DNA from: Chamaecyparis obtusa
Lineage: Eukaryota > Streptophyta > Pinopsida > Cupressales > Cupressaceae
Direction: 5' to 3'
DNA: 64,000 nt
Assembly: GCA_027943335.1 (NCBI GenBank)
Contig: BSBK01002160.1
Location: 935,001 to 999,000 of the forward strand
The position numbers were made by a program, and so were the translations under genes. Positions 36,460 to 46,730 of this stretch are shown here, in pieces. The notes beneath the pieces are model-generated. The model was not told the origin of the DNA, did no database searches, and saw only the letters and a list, made by a program, of their open reading frames with translations. How positions within the stretch are numbered: the first letter of the stretch is position 1; each line of letters starts with the position of its first letter.

Positions 36460-39401
36460 TGTGGTTCCACAACACACGCTCCATTTTGGCCACTTGGCCA
36501 AATGGGGACCCCCTTTTTTAACGGTCTTTCAACCTTTTGGGTGGTTTTGAGTCTTTAGGGTAAACCTGGCTAAGCATCTGGTGAGTCAGATTGTGGGCTC
36601 ATGTGCTCCCGATAGTTGGATGTCAATTGAGTCAACTTTTGGTATTCTTTCCTCTTTTCTTTTCCCTTTTTTGGCTTCTTTTATGTTTGTGTATTTCTTT
36701 GAATTAGTTTTTCCCTTTCCTATAGACTTAGTTTCTCTAATTGAATTTCATGTTTTCAATAAAGACTATTGAAAAGGCATCCTTTGTGATTGCAGAATTG
36801 AGAATCTCAATGTGGCATGTTATGAACTGTTGAGTTAAGATAAATTATTTGATGGGATTTACTTTTAGCTATATGAAGATGCTATGAAATGGAAAACAAA
36901 ACATTTGGATGCTATGAAGTTTCCCAATTCTGTCAAAAAGCTCAAAAGTTTGAAAGTTTGAAAGTTCAAAGTTTGGAGGTTCAGAGTTTGAAAGTTCAGA
37001 GGTTCATAATTTAGAGGTTTGAAAGTTTAGAGTTTAGAGGTTGGGAGGTTTAGAGTTCAAAGGTTCAGAGTTTTAAAGTTCAGAGGTTTAGAGTTTGAAA
37101 TTTGGAAGTTCAAAATTCAGAGGTTCGGAGTTCAAAAGTTTAAACTTTGGAGCTCAGAGGTTCAAAGGTTTAAAGGTTTAGAGTTCAAAAGTTTGGAGGT
37201 TTGAAGTTCAAAATTTTGGAATTTTGAAGTTCAGAGGTTCAGAGTTCGGAAGTTCAAAGTTTAGAGTTTGAAGGTTTGAAGTTTGAAAATTCAAAATTTC
37301 AAAGTTCAAAGTTCGAAGTTTGGAGGTTCAAAGGTTCAGAGTTTGGAGGTTTGAAGGTTCGGAGTTCGGAGGTTTAGAGGTTTGGAGTTTGAAAGTTTGG
37401 AGGTTCAAATTTTGAAAATTCAGAGGTTCAGAGTTTGAAAGTTCAGAAGTTTAGAGGTTCAAAGTTTAGAAGTTCAAAATTTGGAGTTTGGATGTTTGAA
37501 AGTTCGGTGGTTCAGAGATTCAGAGGTTCAGAGTTTGAAATTTCAAAGTTCAAAGTTTAGAGGTTCAAAGATTTAGATTTCTAAGGTTCGGAGGTTCCGA
37601 GTTTAGAGGTTCAGAGGTTCGGAGTTTGAAAGTTCGAAGGTTCAGAGTTCAAAAGTTTGAAATTTAAGAGTTTGTAGGTTTAGAGTTTAGAAGTTCAAAG
37701 TTCGGAGTTTGGAGGTTCGAAGGTGCGGAGTTCAAAGGTACAGAGGTTCAGAGTTCAGAGGTTCGTAGGTTTGGAGTTTGAAAGTTTGGAAGTTTAGAGT
37801 TTAGAGTTTAGAAGTTCAAACTTCAGAGTTTAGAGGTTTGAAGGTTCAGAGTTTGGAGGTTCGAAGGTTCAGAGTTTGGAGGTTCAGAGGTTCGGAGTTC
37901 AGAAGTTCAGAGTTCAGAGTTTGAAGGTTTGAATGTTCAAAGTTCAGAGGTTTGAAGGTTAAGAGTTCAGAGGTTCGAAGTTCAAAAGTTTGGAGGTTTG
38001 GAGTTCAAAAATTCAAAAGTTCAGAATTTGGAGGTTTAGAGGTTCGGAGTCCAAAAATCCAAAAGTTCAAAATCTGAAAGTTCAAATTTAAAAAATCAGA
38101 CTTTCATCCTCTAAAAGTCCAAAATTTTTCCCGGCATAGAGTTTTTGACTTAGACATTTTTTCAAGAGTTATTTTTCAGAGTAGGGGTTGGGATCTGAAA
38201 TTTCTAGGTTGTTGTCGTCACGAACTTCTAGTCTTCTACAATGGATTTTTAGTCTGATTGACTACATGTTTTGGGTTGTTTTTGCATGCTTTGGAGATAT
38301 CTTTCAGTTAGAATCTTGAAGAGCAGTCATGATGAGAATTTATGGGAAGAACTCCAAGTTTTGGAGAAAGATTATGAAGAAAAATGGAAAAACTCTAGAG
38401 AAGATTTTGAGTTTTTTAATACATCTTAGGCTTCAAAATTGTAATACACGTGGATTAAATCCATGCTAGATATTTTATGGTTTCTTTAAGAATAGTTTCC
38501 TTTCAGTAAAGCTTTAGTTTAATTTATTCAAAGTTACATGCGCAGCTGAACCCTAGCTATGAATTTCTTTCCCTAAAGGATGAAGCCCTATAAATTGCAA
38601 ATGAGCAATGCAATTAGGGTCAGTTATTATTGAAATAAAATATATACAATTGGTGCTTCAATCATAGAATGATTTTTTTCCATCTTTGTGAATTTTATGA
38701 ATGTGTGTTTTCTCATTCATTCATTTCAAAGAGCTAATTGATCGTATGACATTTTTGATCTGCAAATTCATTAGTCTGGTGTTTATCATTGTTGCATTGC
38801 TTTATTGTGAGGAATTATTGGGAAGATCATTCTTTGGTGCTTCAAGATCAATTTGTCTCATGTGTGTGCACGTTCGTGGTGGCTTCATGATTTGATGAGT
38901 TTTGACAAATATTTTATCTACATTTATTTCCATTGATGATTGCATCTGCAAAATCAGGGTTGTGATTTGTTCAAACCTATGTTTTGTGGGTTTTCTCCAT
39001 CTTCTTGGTAATTTAATTCATGAAGTAGTGCAATGGTGGTTTATGTCTGTTAGTTTTATTTTCAGCAACTTTCATTCAATTCTTGTTACCTAGCTCCTTA
39101 CTTTCTTTGCAAATTAGTCATAGTAGATTAAATCAAATTTACATAACTTTCATCCAAAAGATTCAGAAAATACAAAAAAGAAGAGAACGATCATTTTTTC
39201 TAAGATTATTTTTGCAGTATCCCTGAGATCAAACTAGTAAAGGCCTCCTCGTGAACAGTTTCACATTTATCTTCAATTGAGCTATCCAAGTGGTTGAGAC
39301 CTAGCCTAAAAGGAACATTGAGACTGATTTTATCATTCTTCCAAGAGGGAAATTTGTTCATCCAAATTCCTAGTTGTCTCGTGTAAAAATGACACTCAAA
39401 A
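36460..39401 (+). repeat. 3' LTR of Y, about 2.94 kb
   Basis: Begins TGTGGTTCCACAACAC and is parallel to 21865-24842 to its end near ACTCAAAA. The copia 3' LTR continues directly after it. Confidence 0.85.
36940..38100 (+). repeat. purine-biased minisatellite in the 3' LTR of Y
   Basis: Same GTTYRRAG unit family and position within the LTR as 22345-23560, but the order of variants differs strongly, while the flanking LTR sequence stays alignable. Confidence 0.95.
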
Positions 39402-39616
39402 ATACCACCATGATTTTTTCCCATTTGGGTTTCCAGAAGAAAAATGTGGCATCTTCATTTTGATTGATTATTTTTAGATGTATATTTTGAAAGTTTCTAT
39501 TCATGTTAGTTGATGTTGAGTGTTTTGGTGCTTAAAGTTTGAAGAAGTTTTAAATCAAATAATTTATTGATTACTGATTCACCCCTCCCCTCTTAGTAAT
39601 CAAGTCTTTATTAAAA
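39402..39616 (+). repeat. 3' LTR of the copia element, second part
   Basis: TTTTTTCCCATTTGGGTTTC at about 39413-39432 is typical of copia LTRs. From about 39546 the sequence matches the last 70 bases of the copia 5' LTR (shared GATTCAC, CCTC and AGTAATCA text). X LTR sequence follows at once. Confidence 0.8.
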
Positions 39617-40516
39617 TATATAATATATTTTGACTAAACACGAAAACCCAAAAGGAAATCATGTAAGACAAAACCTCATTTAGTATATGTTGTGATTTGG
39701 CACAATGTTTTATTGGGGAAGAGAGGGAAGAATAAAGGTTGATGGATGGATATAGATCTCCTTCCTTGATATAAATCACCTTTTCTTAGCATTTAATGGG
39801 GGAAAGAATGTAGATATATGGAAGAGAACACCTTGATTGCATGAGAAGAATGAAATCTTGGATGCTTAATGACTCTTGATAGATTCCTTTCTCTTGAATG
39901 TTTTGCTTCTTGAATACTTGAATGTATTATGATGGATGATTTTTTCACATGAATATCTTGTATATGAATGAAGAATGCCAAATCAACGGAGAGGATGTCC
40001 TTCTATACTCATTTTGAGGCTCAAATTAAATCTAGGCTGACCACACATCTAACCCTCAAAGGGAGACCCCGACATCAACACCTAGGCTAGATCTGGGCTC
40101 AAAATCCTAGGGACAAGTTGACTCTTGACTTGTGCCCTAGGTACAAGTCGGCCCATCAACTTGTTCTCTATAGAACCAACCCAAAATCCCAAGAGATGTC
40201 AAAAAAGGTGAGAACAAGTAGGGGAAGAAAATGCAGGTTGTCATGGGGTTAGGGAAAATCTCAAATTTTGAAAATAAATGGATGGGTCCTTGGTGAGGAA
40301 ATGAATTATGGGATTGGATGAAAAATATAAAATCATTCCTAGAAGAGAGAGCCAACCTTGATTTTAAGCAATATTGAAGAATGAGAAGGAGCCATATTTG
40401 AATTGAGTATGCATTTAAATGCAATATGAGGTCCTACCATAGGAAAAACACTAAAGTAGCTACAAAATGGTCCCAAAATGAGTACAAGTTAGCTACTTAC
40501 TTTTTAGGACTATACA
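39617..40516 (-). repeat. left (3') LTR of X, second part
   Basis: Resumes in register with 42213-43102 of the right LTR (TTTTGACTAAAC, then AAAGGAAATCATGTAAGA). It ends GGACTATACA. Its TATA region (TTCTATACTC, near 40001-40010) is altered relative to the right LTR. Confidence 0.85.
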
Positions 40517-40533
40517 TTTAGCCCCCACTTTAG
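40517..40533 (-). other. polypurine tract of X
   Basis: The minus strand reads CTAAAGTGGGGGCTAA just before the LTR start TGTATAGTCC. It is nearly the same as the tract of Z. Confidence 0.8.
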
Positions 40534-41487
40534 TGGAATTATGAGACAATATCATGCTCACGGTAAAGGAAGAGATAGAAGAGAACATGAATGAAAGAGA
40601 GAGATGACCATGGGTGAATTGCAAAGAGATAAGAAAACACTAAGTTTAAGGATGTAATCCCCCAAACTAAGGATATCAACTCCACATCCATGTACAAGGG
40701 CACAAAAATAAAGAAAAAAGATACAACACAAAAAAATGGGTTAGCACTAAAAACATGACTCCAAATCAACTAGTGAAAAAGAACTCAACTATAAATGTCT
40801 CATCCACTAATATCATGTCTAGAAATATATTGTAAGAGTATAAGTGATCAAATAGAAAGGGAAAGGGAATCCCAAAAGATGATACCAACTCCATGATCTA
40901 ACTCACTAGCATACCCATGAGATCATAGAGAGAGAGAGAGAGAGGATATCAAGTTGTGTTATGCTAGGTGATCCATGGGAGAAGAGAGAAAATGAACTAT
41001 TCTCTTTGAGACTATCCACTAGAGTAGGTTGAGTGGGAGAAGATCTAGGCCTCACTATGATGAGATCTCTAGGAGCTAGACCTCTATCATCAAGATTAGT
41101 AGGAGATATAGGACTAGGAATAGGAGGATCCACCAAGACCCTTATGTCATCTATATATGCCATGCATTTAGTTAAGTTTTGAATAAGAAAGATACATCCA
41201 ATCTTGATAAAAGTCTTGAAACATGCCTTATAAGGAAGGTAAATGTTTTTTAACCTCATAATGCTATATGTAAGGTTAGCATGAAGGAATAAAAATAAAA
41301 TGAAATGTGAGAAACTATGATTCATTCCATGCATTTGATAAATATAAGAAAGAATAAATGTTACTACATAGGTTATCACACACCAATCCAACTTAGAAAG
41401 TTCCATGAATAATAATATTTAGCAAGGACAAAGTGAGATTTAACACCTAAATCAGAGTGGTAAAGTAATACATCAGATTCACCAAAA
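40534..41487 (-). pseudogene. short interior of X with one 166-codon frame of unknown nature
   Basis: The only notable frame (41406 to 40906) starts with hydrophobic text, followed by a Pro/Ser-rich half (LVDPPIPSPISPTNLDD, VRPRSSPTQPTLVDSLKE). The Pro-rich half is loosely like the acidic/Pro region at the end of the Z polyprotein. No gag, protease or polymerase motif is seen. It is more likely a remnant left by internal deletion than a gene. A primer-site-like TTTTGGTGAATCTGATG lies at its right edge on the minus strand (about 41471-41487). Confidence 0.4.
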
Positions 41488-43102
41488 TTTATAAGGGGAA
41501 ATGATGAGAAATGCAAGGATGTGGATCACTCACCAAATTATTGCAATATCTATACATTAGAATACAAACCCACCCTTAAATGAATATGATTAGCACAACC
41601 AAAGGAGGAAGGGTTCTAATGAAAGATCTATGTCAAGGAAGAATTTAGTATTCTCAAATAGAGAGGGAAGGATAATATGAAATAAAATATGATCTATGAA
41701 AGCAAGTGAAAGAAAAAGGAAAGAAATGAATGTACCTTGCAATGAGATGAGGAGATTTGACCTTTGAACCTAAATTTAACTATCGTTAGAATGTTAAAAT
41801 TTGTTGTAACTCCTTATTTAAGAAATTGATACCTGAAGTTGTCTACTCTATAATTTTCAGCTAAAAAATGTAGGGACAAGTTAAAAATTTAACTTGTACC
41901 CAAGAACAATTCAAGAAGTTGACTTGTTCCCAATAGTGCCAAAACTGGTGAAACTTTCTGGGATCCCGTATTTACATCTTTACTTCTCATATCTAAAATT
42001 ATGACCCCACAACCTGCTCCTACATGTAAAAATAGAGAAGAAGGTTAAAGAAAGGGGGTTGCCTCCATCAAACCCCTATTTAGGGATCAACCTTTAAATA
42101 AAATGAGATAAAGAAAAACAAACATGTTTTCATGTAGAAGAGTCTAGATCTAAACAATGATGTATATCATATCATGTAGATGCAATTACCTCTTTGAATG
42201 TGATCAAGTATGTTGATGCAATAGCTTTTGACTAAACAAAAAAACCTAAAAGGAAATCATGTAAGATAAAATCTCATGTAGTAGATGTTGTAATTTGCCA
42301 CATTATTTGATTGGGGAAGAGAGGGAAGAATAAAGCTTGATGGATAAATATGGATCTCCTCCCTTGATAGAAAACTCATTTGCTTGGCCTCCAATTGGGG
42401 AAAGAAACTAGATCTATGGAAGAGAACACATTGTCTACATGAGAAGAATGAAGTCTTGGATGCTTAATGGATCTTGATGGAATCCTCACTCTTGAATGCT
42501 TTTTTGCTTGAATGCTCAGTTATGGATGATTGTTTGTACATAAATATCTTGTATATGAATGATGGATGCCAAATGAGGGGATAGGATGTCCTTTTATACT
42601 TATTTTGGGGCCCAAATTAAATCTAGACTGACCACACATCTAACCCTTAGAGGGAGACCCTAGCATCAGGCCCTAGGAAAGATCTGGGCTTAAAATCCTA
42701 GGGACAAGTTCACTCTCAACTTGTACCCTAGGAATAAGTCAACCAGTAGACTTGTCCTAGGTATAAATAGCTCAAAATCCTAGGAGATATAAAAAAAGAT
42801 GAGAAGGAGAAGGGGAAAAAATTCAAGTTTCCACAGGGTCAGACAAATCTTGAAATATTAACATAAATTGATGGGGCTTAGGTGAGGAAATAAATTATCC
42901 GATTGGATGAAAAATGGGAAATCATGCCTAAAAGAGAGAGGCAACCTCGAGTTTAAGCAAGATTGAAGGAGGAGAACCCATTTTTGAATTAAGTATGAAT
43001 TTAAGTGAAATAAGAGGTCCTACCATTGGAAACACACTAAAGTAGGCACAAAATGGTCCTGAGATGAATACAATTTAGGTGCTTACTTTTTAGGACTATA
43101 CA
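41488..43102 (-). repeat. right (5') LTR of X, unbroken, 1.6 kb
   Basis: The plus strand starts TTTATAAGGGG and ends GGACTATACA. It is the intact reference for the split left LTR. On the minus strand a TATA box GTATAAAAGG lies at 42590-42599. Confidence 0.88.
42590..42599 (-). promoter_or_regulatory. TATA box in the 5' LTR of X
   Basis: The minus strand reads GTATAAAAGG about 500 bases into the LTR, the same relative place as in Z. Confidence 0.6.
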
Positions 43103-43107
43103 ATTAT
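43103..43107. repeat. target-site duplication ATTAT of element X, right copy
   Basis: Identical to 13921-13925. Confidence 0.75.
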
Positions 43108-43639
43108 TATTAATATTTTATATATATAAAAGTAGCAAAATCAAGGGTGATAGCCCATACATAACAAGTCCAAAAGGCATACAATAGAGCACAACATGAG
43201 AACATTAATAAAAACACCAAGAATATCAAAAACCTTCAACATTATAATAGTAAGTGTTCAATAACTAGCTAGCATTCCCCATCATATAAATCATATAACC
43301 AGTCATAAGTAATATTGTACCAAAATAAAACTATCCTAACCAACAACTTTAATAAAATGAGTATTCAACAATAGTTATACTTTTAAATAGCAACATAATA
43401 ATAGATAAACTAAAGGCACTAACAACCTTGAAAAGTCTCAACCCAAAAACTCAAGAGGATACCATAGACTAGACTACTTAATTATGCAACCCAACTAGGT
43501 AAGCACACCATCCCGATCATTAGTGAGAAACTTAAAAGGTTCCTTGTAATTTCCTTCCTTCTCCACATCGGGCCCAACATATTATTTTTTAGTAGACAAA
43601 TGGAGGTAGCCAAGCTATGCATCACCTATAAGCTAAATA

Positions 43640-44300
43640 TGGAAATACAAGTAAGCTTCTAGTCAAGGTCCACAACTTTAATTGTCATCTTGTACATGTC
43701 CTCTTTTTGCAACATGCAATTATTACATGTTTTAGTCATAATTTCCTTATAGGTCCTTGTGCCCCCATCCTCTTTCTTAAGCATCATGTAATTGGTAATG
43801 TTAATAGGCTTCAATTTCACACTTTTAGAGACATGGGTAGATGAGTTATCATCCAAACTCTCAACCTTCATAGTCCCCTCTTTATCAGTCTCTTCCTTTT
43901 GGTATTCATCACCATTTTCCTTTCTCTAGTTGTTTTATCCATTCTCCTCCTTCTTAAGGCCATCTTTCTCATCAGAATCATAATTCGCCACCTCCTTGTA
44001 TTTACCTTTACTAGCAGAATGGGTAGCAATCCGATGAGAGTGGCTATGGGGTCTCTTTTCCTTGACCACATCCCCATCAGGCCCCACTTCCTAGATGATA
44101 TAGTTGGATTTCTTATTCTTAGTCTTTCCTTTCAACTTGGAAAGGGTTTTTATTTCTTTTTTTTATCTATGGGTTCAATCTTAATAGTGGGTTACATTTT
44201 AATAGTGGAGTGGGTAGGGGTTTCTAGACTAGATTGATGGGAAACATTTTTTAGCCTAGGGTTTTGTAGGCATTTATTCCTACTGGGTCCAAGAGAATCA
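43640..44300 (-). pseudogene. unrecognised decayed ORF
   Basis: On the minus strand, short in-frame stretches such as PTIKIEPIDKK, EKRPHSHSHRIATHSASKGK, YKEVANYDSDEKDGLKKEEN and VKLKPINITNYMMLKKEDGG lie in order with a few stops and at least one frame change. The composition is Lys/Glu/Ser-rich and low in complexity. I recognise no domain. It could be the N-terminal part of a LINE or gag protein, or an old gene fragment. It lies outside both the X nest and the CACTA element. Confidence 0.35.
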
Positions 44301-44522
44301 AGGATGATCACAAAGGGTGGAGATTGAGTTTGATGGTCTTCATGGACCATAATTTGATGCAAAGGGAAAATAGAAAGGTGGAAGTGGTAGATATGGAAAA
44401 TAAGTCCCCGATGGAGTGGAATTGGCTTTTTACCCTAGGTTTTAGAAAATTCAACAACCTCTTAACAAAATTATCAAGAGAGTTCAATAGAAAGAACATG
44501 AAGTAAATTAAACTTCTATTGT

Positions 44523-45120
44523 CACTAGTACATTTGAGGTCAAATTCTGATGGCCATTTGTCAGATTTGCAATGCCCATTTGTCGATATTTTGACATATG
44601 TGTCCGTTGCCATTTTTGCATTGCAAATTGTGATGGAAGAGGTCACCATCAGTTTTTCGATACCACATTCTGTAAAAAACTTGCACATGAATACCAGCTT
44701 TGTTATGACATTTCCTATGGTCCATCTATCAAAACTCCAACAAGAAGACCTATCAAAAATATAGCATGGTTGTCGAAATTACCTCTCAAAAAGAATTACT
44801 TTCTGACATTATAACTATTGGAATATCGACAAATCAGCAGCCAACGTCCAATAGATAAACTCATCGGTGCTATAGCATTACTATCGCTAAATTCTATCAA
44901 AAACTACATATCTCTGACGTTGGCACTGTCGGAAGAGTGATGGTGTGGCAGTATATTTTTGATAGGTAGGCTTATTAGAGATATAGCATTCTTATCGTAG
45001 TAATTGTCGAAAAGGAACTGTTCTGACATTTGATTTGTCAGAGAGGCGATGGGTGGGCGTATTGTTCGATGGAAAACTTCGTCAGATGTATAGCACTACC
45101 GTTGGAATAAAATCTAAAGC
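44523..45120. repeat. left terminal and subterminal repeat region of the CACTA element
   Basis: Starts CACTAGTACATTTG. Within 600 bases there are many direct and inverted copies of short motifs (TTCTGATGG, TTTGTCAGA, GTCGATATT, CTGACATT, TGTCGGAA, CGTCAGATG). Such arrays bind the element-encoded TNPA-type protein and are needed for excision in En/Spm. Confidence 0.65.
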
Positions 45121-45160
45121 ATCAAAAAAGTGACGGATATGCACATTAAAAATAAGAAAG

Positions 45161-45606
45161 CTCAAGAGACCATCATAGGTTGTCTCTTTCTTCGGTCTAT
45201 ATTATTGACATAATGTTTTACCTTTCATTAGCTCATCAAATCCAAGGATTTGAAAGAATTTAATACAATATTTTCATGACAATGTATATTATTTAAGTTG
45301 ATGATGCATGAATTTATCTACTTCGCGCACTAGCAGCCTATGAGGATGATGATAAAGAAGCGTCTCCTCCAATGGCCTACATTACTCAAGCCACGGGAGG
45401 GGTTGCTTCTTTATGACCATCCTCGTAGTATACAAGTGCATGAAGTATATAAATTTGTTCAGATCAAACTTAAATAATGTACGTTATACATGAAAATATT
45501 CTATTAAATTCTTTCAAATCCCTGAATTTGATGAGCTAATGAAAGGTAAAACATTTTTTTAATAATATAGACTGAAGAAAGAGACCAACTATGATGGTCT
45601 CTTGAG
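45161..45606. repeat. long foldback, arms about 210 bp
   Basis: CTCAAGAGACCATCATAG at 45161 is the inverse of the sequence ending at 45606. The arms continue inward through inverse pairs such as ATTAGCTCATCAAATCC and TTGATGAGCTAATG, and TATTTTCATG and CATGAAAATA, to a centre of about 25 bases near 45387. The arms are imperfect. No ORF. It could be a MITE-like foldback or a small-RNA source. Confidence 0.8.
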
Positions 45607-46136
45607 CTGTGTTATCTTTAGTCCTAGCTACTGGGTAAGGCCTGGAAGACTTATACATGTCGATCATCGAGAATAATCACCACCTTGCATTTATGTACAC
45701 TACACAATATCTAATATAATTGATTTGAGTCTCGCAAAAAAATTTTACACTTGTGCAACTCATCAATATTGGAGGCCTAAAGTAATTTTATATGATCACT
45801 AGCACATTTCGTGCATGGATGAGAAACAGTATCCAAAGTTTCTAGATAACCATTTTTGAGAAGAGGAATGAGTGGAGGCCAAAGAAGGGATAATTGTGAA
45901 GGTTTTATAAACATAGGTTACTGAATCATTATCTCTGCACTGGTACTCAATCTGGTCTCCACTCCATATACATCTTTTCAGAATATAAAAAATCTCCATC
46001 ATTGATTCTCATCATTTTTTTAGCATCTCTATGGACTGAGACCTTAAATTATCGAGCTTCTCTTTGTTTCAAGAATAGTTTAACATTCTCTACTTAACAG
46101 GGCCAACCACGTGAAGGTGGAAGCTCATCTGGCCCC

Positions 46137-46236
46137 TCCTAGGAGCCTCTTATGACCTTTTACGACATTTTAAGACCTCTAAGATGTATTCTTAGGGATC
46201 GTAAAGGGTTGTAAAGGGTCATAAGGGATCCTAGGA
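46137..46236. repeat. imperfect foldback
   Basis: CCTAGGAGCCTCTTATGACC at the left pairs imperfectly with GGGTCATAAGGGATCCTAGG at the right. It directly precedes the stronger hairpin at 46243. Confidence 0.6.
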
Positions 46237-46242
46237 CACAAC

Positions 46243-46420
46243 AGCTGAGAAACATAAATGTAGGCATCATGGTCACAATTTTTGGAGACACAACATAATT
46301 GAGTGGTATTCCCAGACAATGCAAACCAACCATTGCTTTGCATCATTTGGGAATACCACTCAATTATGTTGTGTCTCCATAAAATTGTGACCATGATGCC
46401 TACATTTATGTTTCTCAGCT
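46243..46420. repeat. near-perfect hairpin, 72-bp arms and 33-base loop
   Basis: The arm at 46243-46314 and the arm at 46348-46420 are inverse copies with a small mismatch or bulge (TTTTTGG against CCATAAAA). Pairing can be followed through AGCTGAGAAACATAAATG, GGCATCATGGTCACAATT and AATTGAGTGGTATTCCCA. A transcript from either strand would fold into a long perfect duplex of the kind processed into small RNAs. Confidence 0.88.
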
Positions 46421-46571
46421 ATTATGATATCTACATCGCAGTCTGTAGTTGTTGCAGCAATAGAGCCTATATTCCACAACATAAAGGAAGACATCTTTTT
46501 AGCCTAGATTTGGATCCTACCCCAATTGTCGAAGGATCCAAGGCCAAGCTAGAAAGATGTCTTCCCATCCT

Positions 46572-46730
46572 GTCTGTGACATTGTGTCCATGCATGATCT
46601 CAGGAATATCATCATCTTTTCACTCTTCATTTTCCAAAATATACCGCTTCTTCAAGCTTGTAGAGTAATCTTATTAATAAAAGAACTCTTGCCAACATTA
46701 GGGTACCCACATATCAAAATAGTTGATGTT
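46572..46730 (-). pseudogene. captured fragment resembling the nucleolar GTPase NOG1
   Basis: The minus strand reads [21 protein letters not shown] from 46730, which is the G1/P-loop segment (GYPNVGKSS) of NOG1, an essential 60S ribosome-assembly GTPase. From 46642 it reads ILENEE, a TGA, then KDDDIPEIMHGHNVTD, like the later NOG1 segment around EWKxDxIPEIxxGHNV; the TGA falls where Trp is expected. Both are in protein order but the large middle is missing. The fragment sits inside the CACTA element. CACTA, MULE and Helitron elements are known to pick up host exons. It is far too short to be active. The identification rests on recalled family motifs. Confidence 0.7.

Larger units (their letters stand above)
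21865..39401 (+). mobile_element. element Y: large LTR retrotransposon with minisatellite-bearing LTRs, no RT
   Basis: Two direct repeats of 2,978 and 2,942 bases (21865-24842 and 36460-39401) begin TGTGGTTCCACAACAC. The left one is followed by a primer-site-like TGGTGCTAGAAGGAGGG. Without the nested element Z, the interior is about 4.0 kb: a decayed gag-like ORF and a noncoding 3' part. Reverse transcriptase, RNase H and integrase are absent, so Y is a non-autonomous (LARD-like) element. I could not find a matching target duplication, and the sequence before the right LTR is pyrimidine-rich, not a normal polypurine tract, so the exact ends may be off by some bases. Confidence 0.75.
14656..39616 (+). 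mobile_element. Ty1/copia retrotransposon inserted in the left LTR of X
   Basis: The 5' LTR (14656) begins TGTTAGCATAACTGAT, and the 3' LTR begins with the same sequence at 20412 right after a purine tract. Between them lie a methionine-tRNA primer site and remnants of gag, protease, integrase, reverse transcriptase and RNase H in copia order (integrase before reverse transcriptase). The 3' LTR is itself interrupted by element Y and resumes at 39402. After its end at about 39616 the X LTR resumes, in register with the unbroken right LTR of X. The target duplication is GATGT at 14651-14655 against a decayed TATAT at 39617-39621, so it is only weakly supported. Confidence 0.85.
13926..43102 (-). 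mobile_element. element X: LTR retrotransposon shell hosting all other nested elements
   Basis: Two direct repeats define X. The right LTR is 41488-43102. The left LTR is in two pieces, 13926-14655 and 39617-40516, which together (about 1.63 kb) match the right LTR (1.615 kb) end to end. ATTAT flanks the whole. The polypurine tract lies beside the left LTR when read on the minus strand, so X is transcribed leftward. Its own internal DNA is only 40517-41487 (under 1 kb), with no reverse transcriptase, integrase or clear gag, so it is non-autonomous or internally deleted. Its termini, purine tract and primer-site neighbourhood resemble element Z, which suggests the same family group. Confidence 0.85.

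Noticed and set aside
13926..43102. Duplicated host locus to explain the repeats at 13926 and 41488
   Set aside because: TG...CA ends, a purine tract and a 5-bp target duplication show an LTR pair.
46572..46730. Functional NOG1 gene
   Set aside because: Only two short segments remain, with a stop, inside a transposon.
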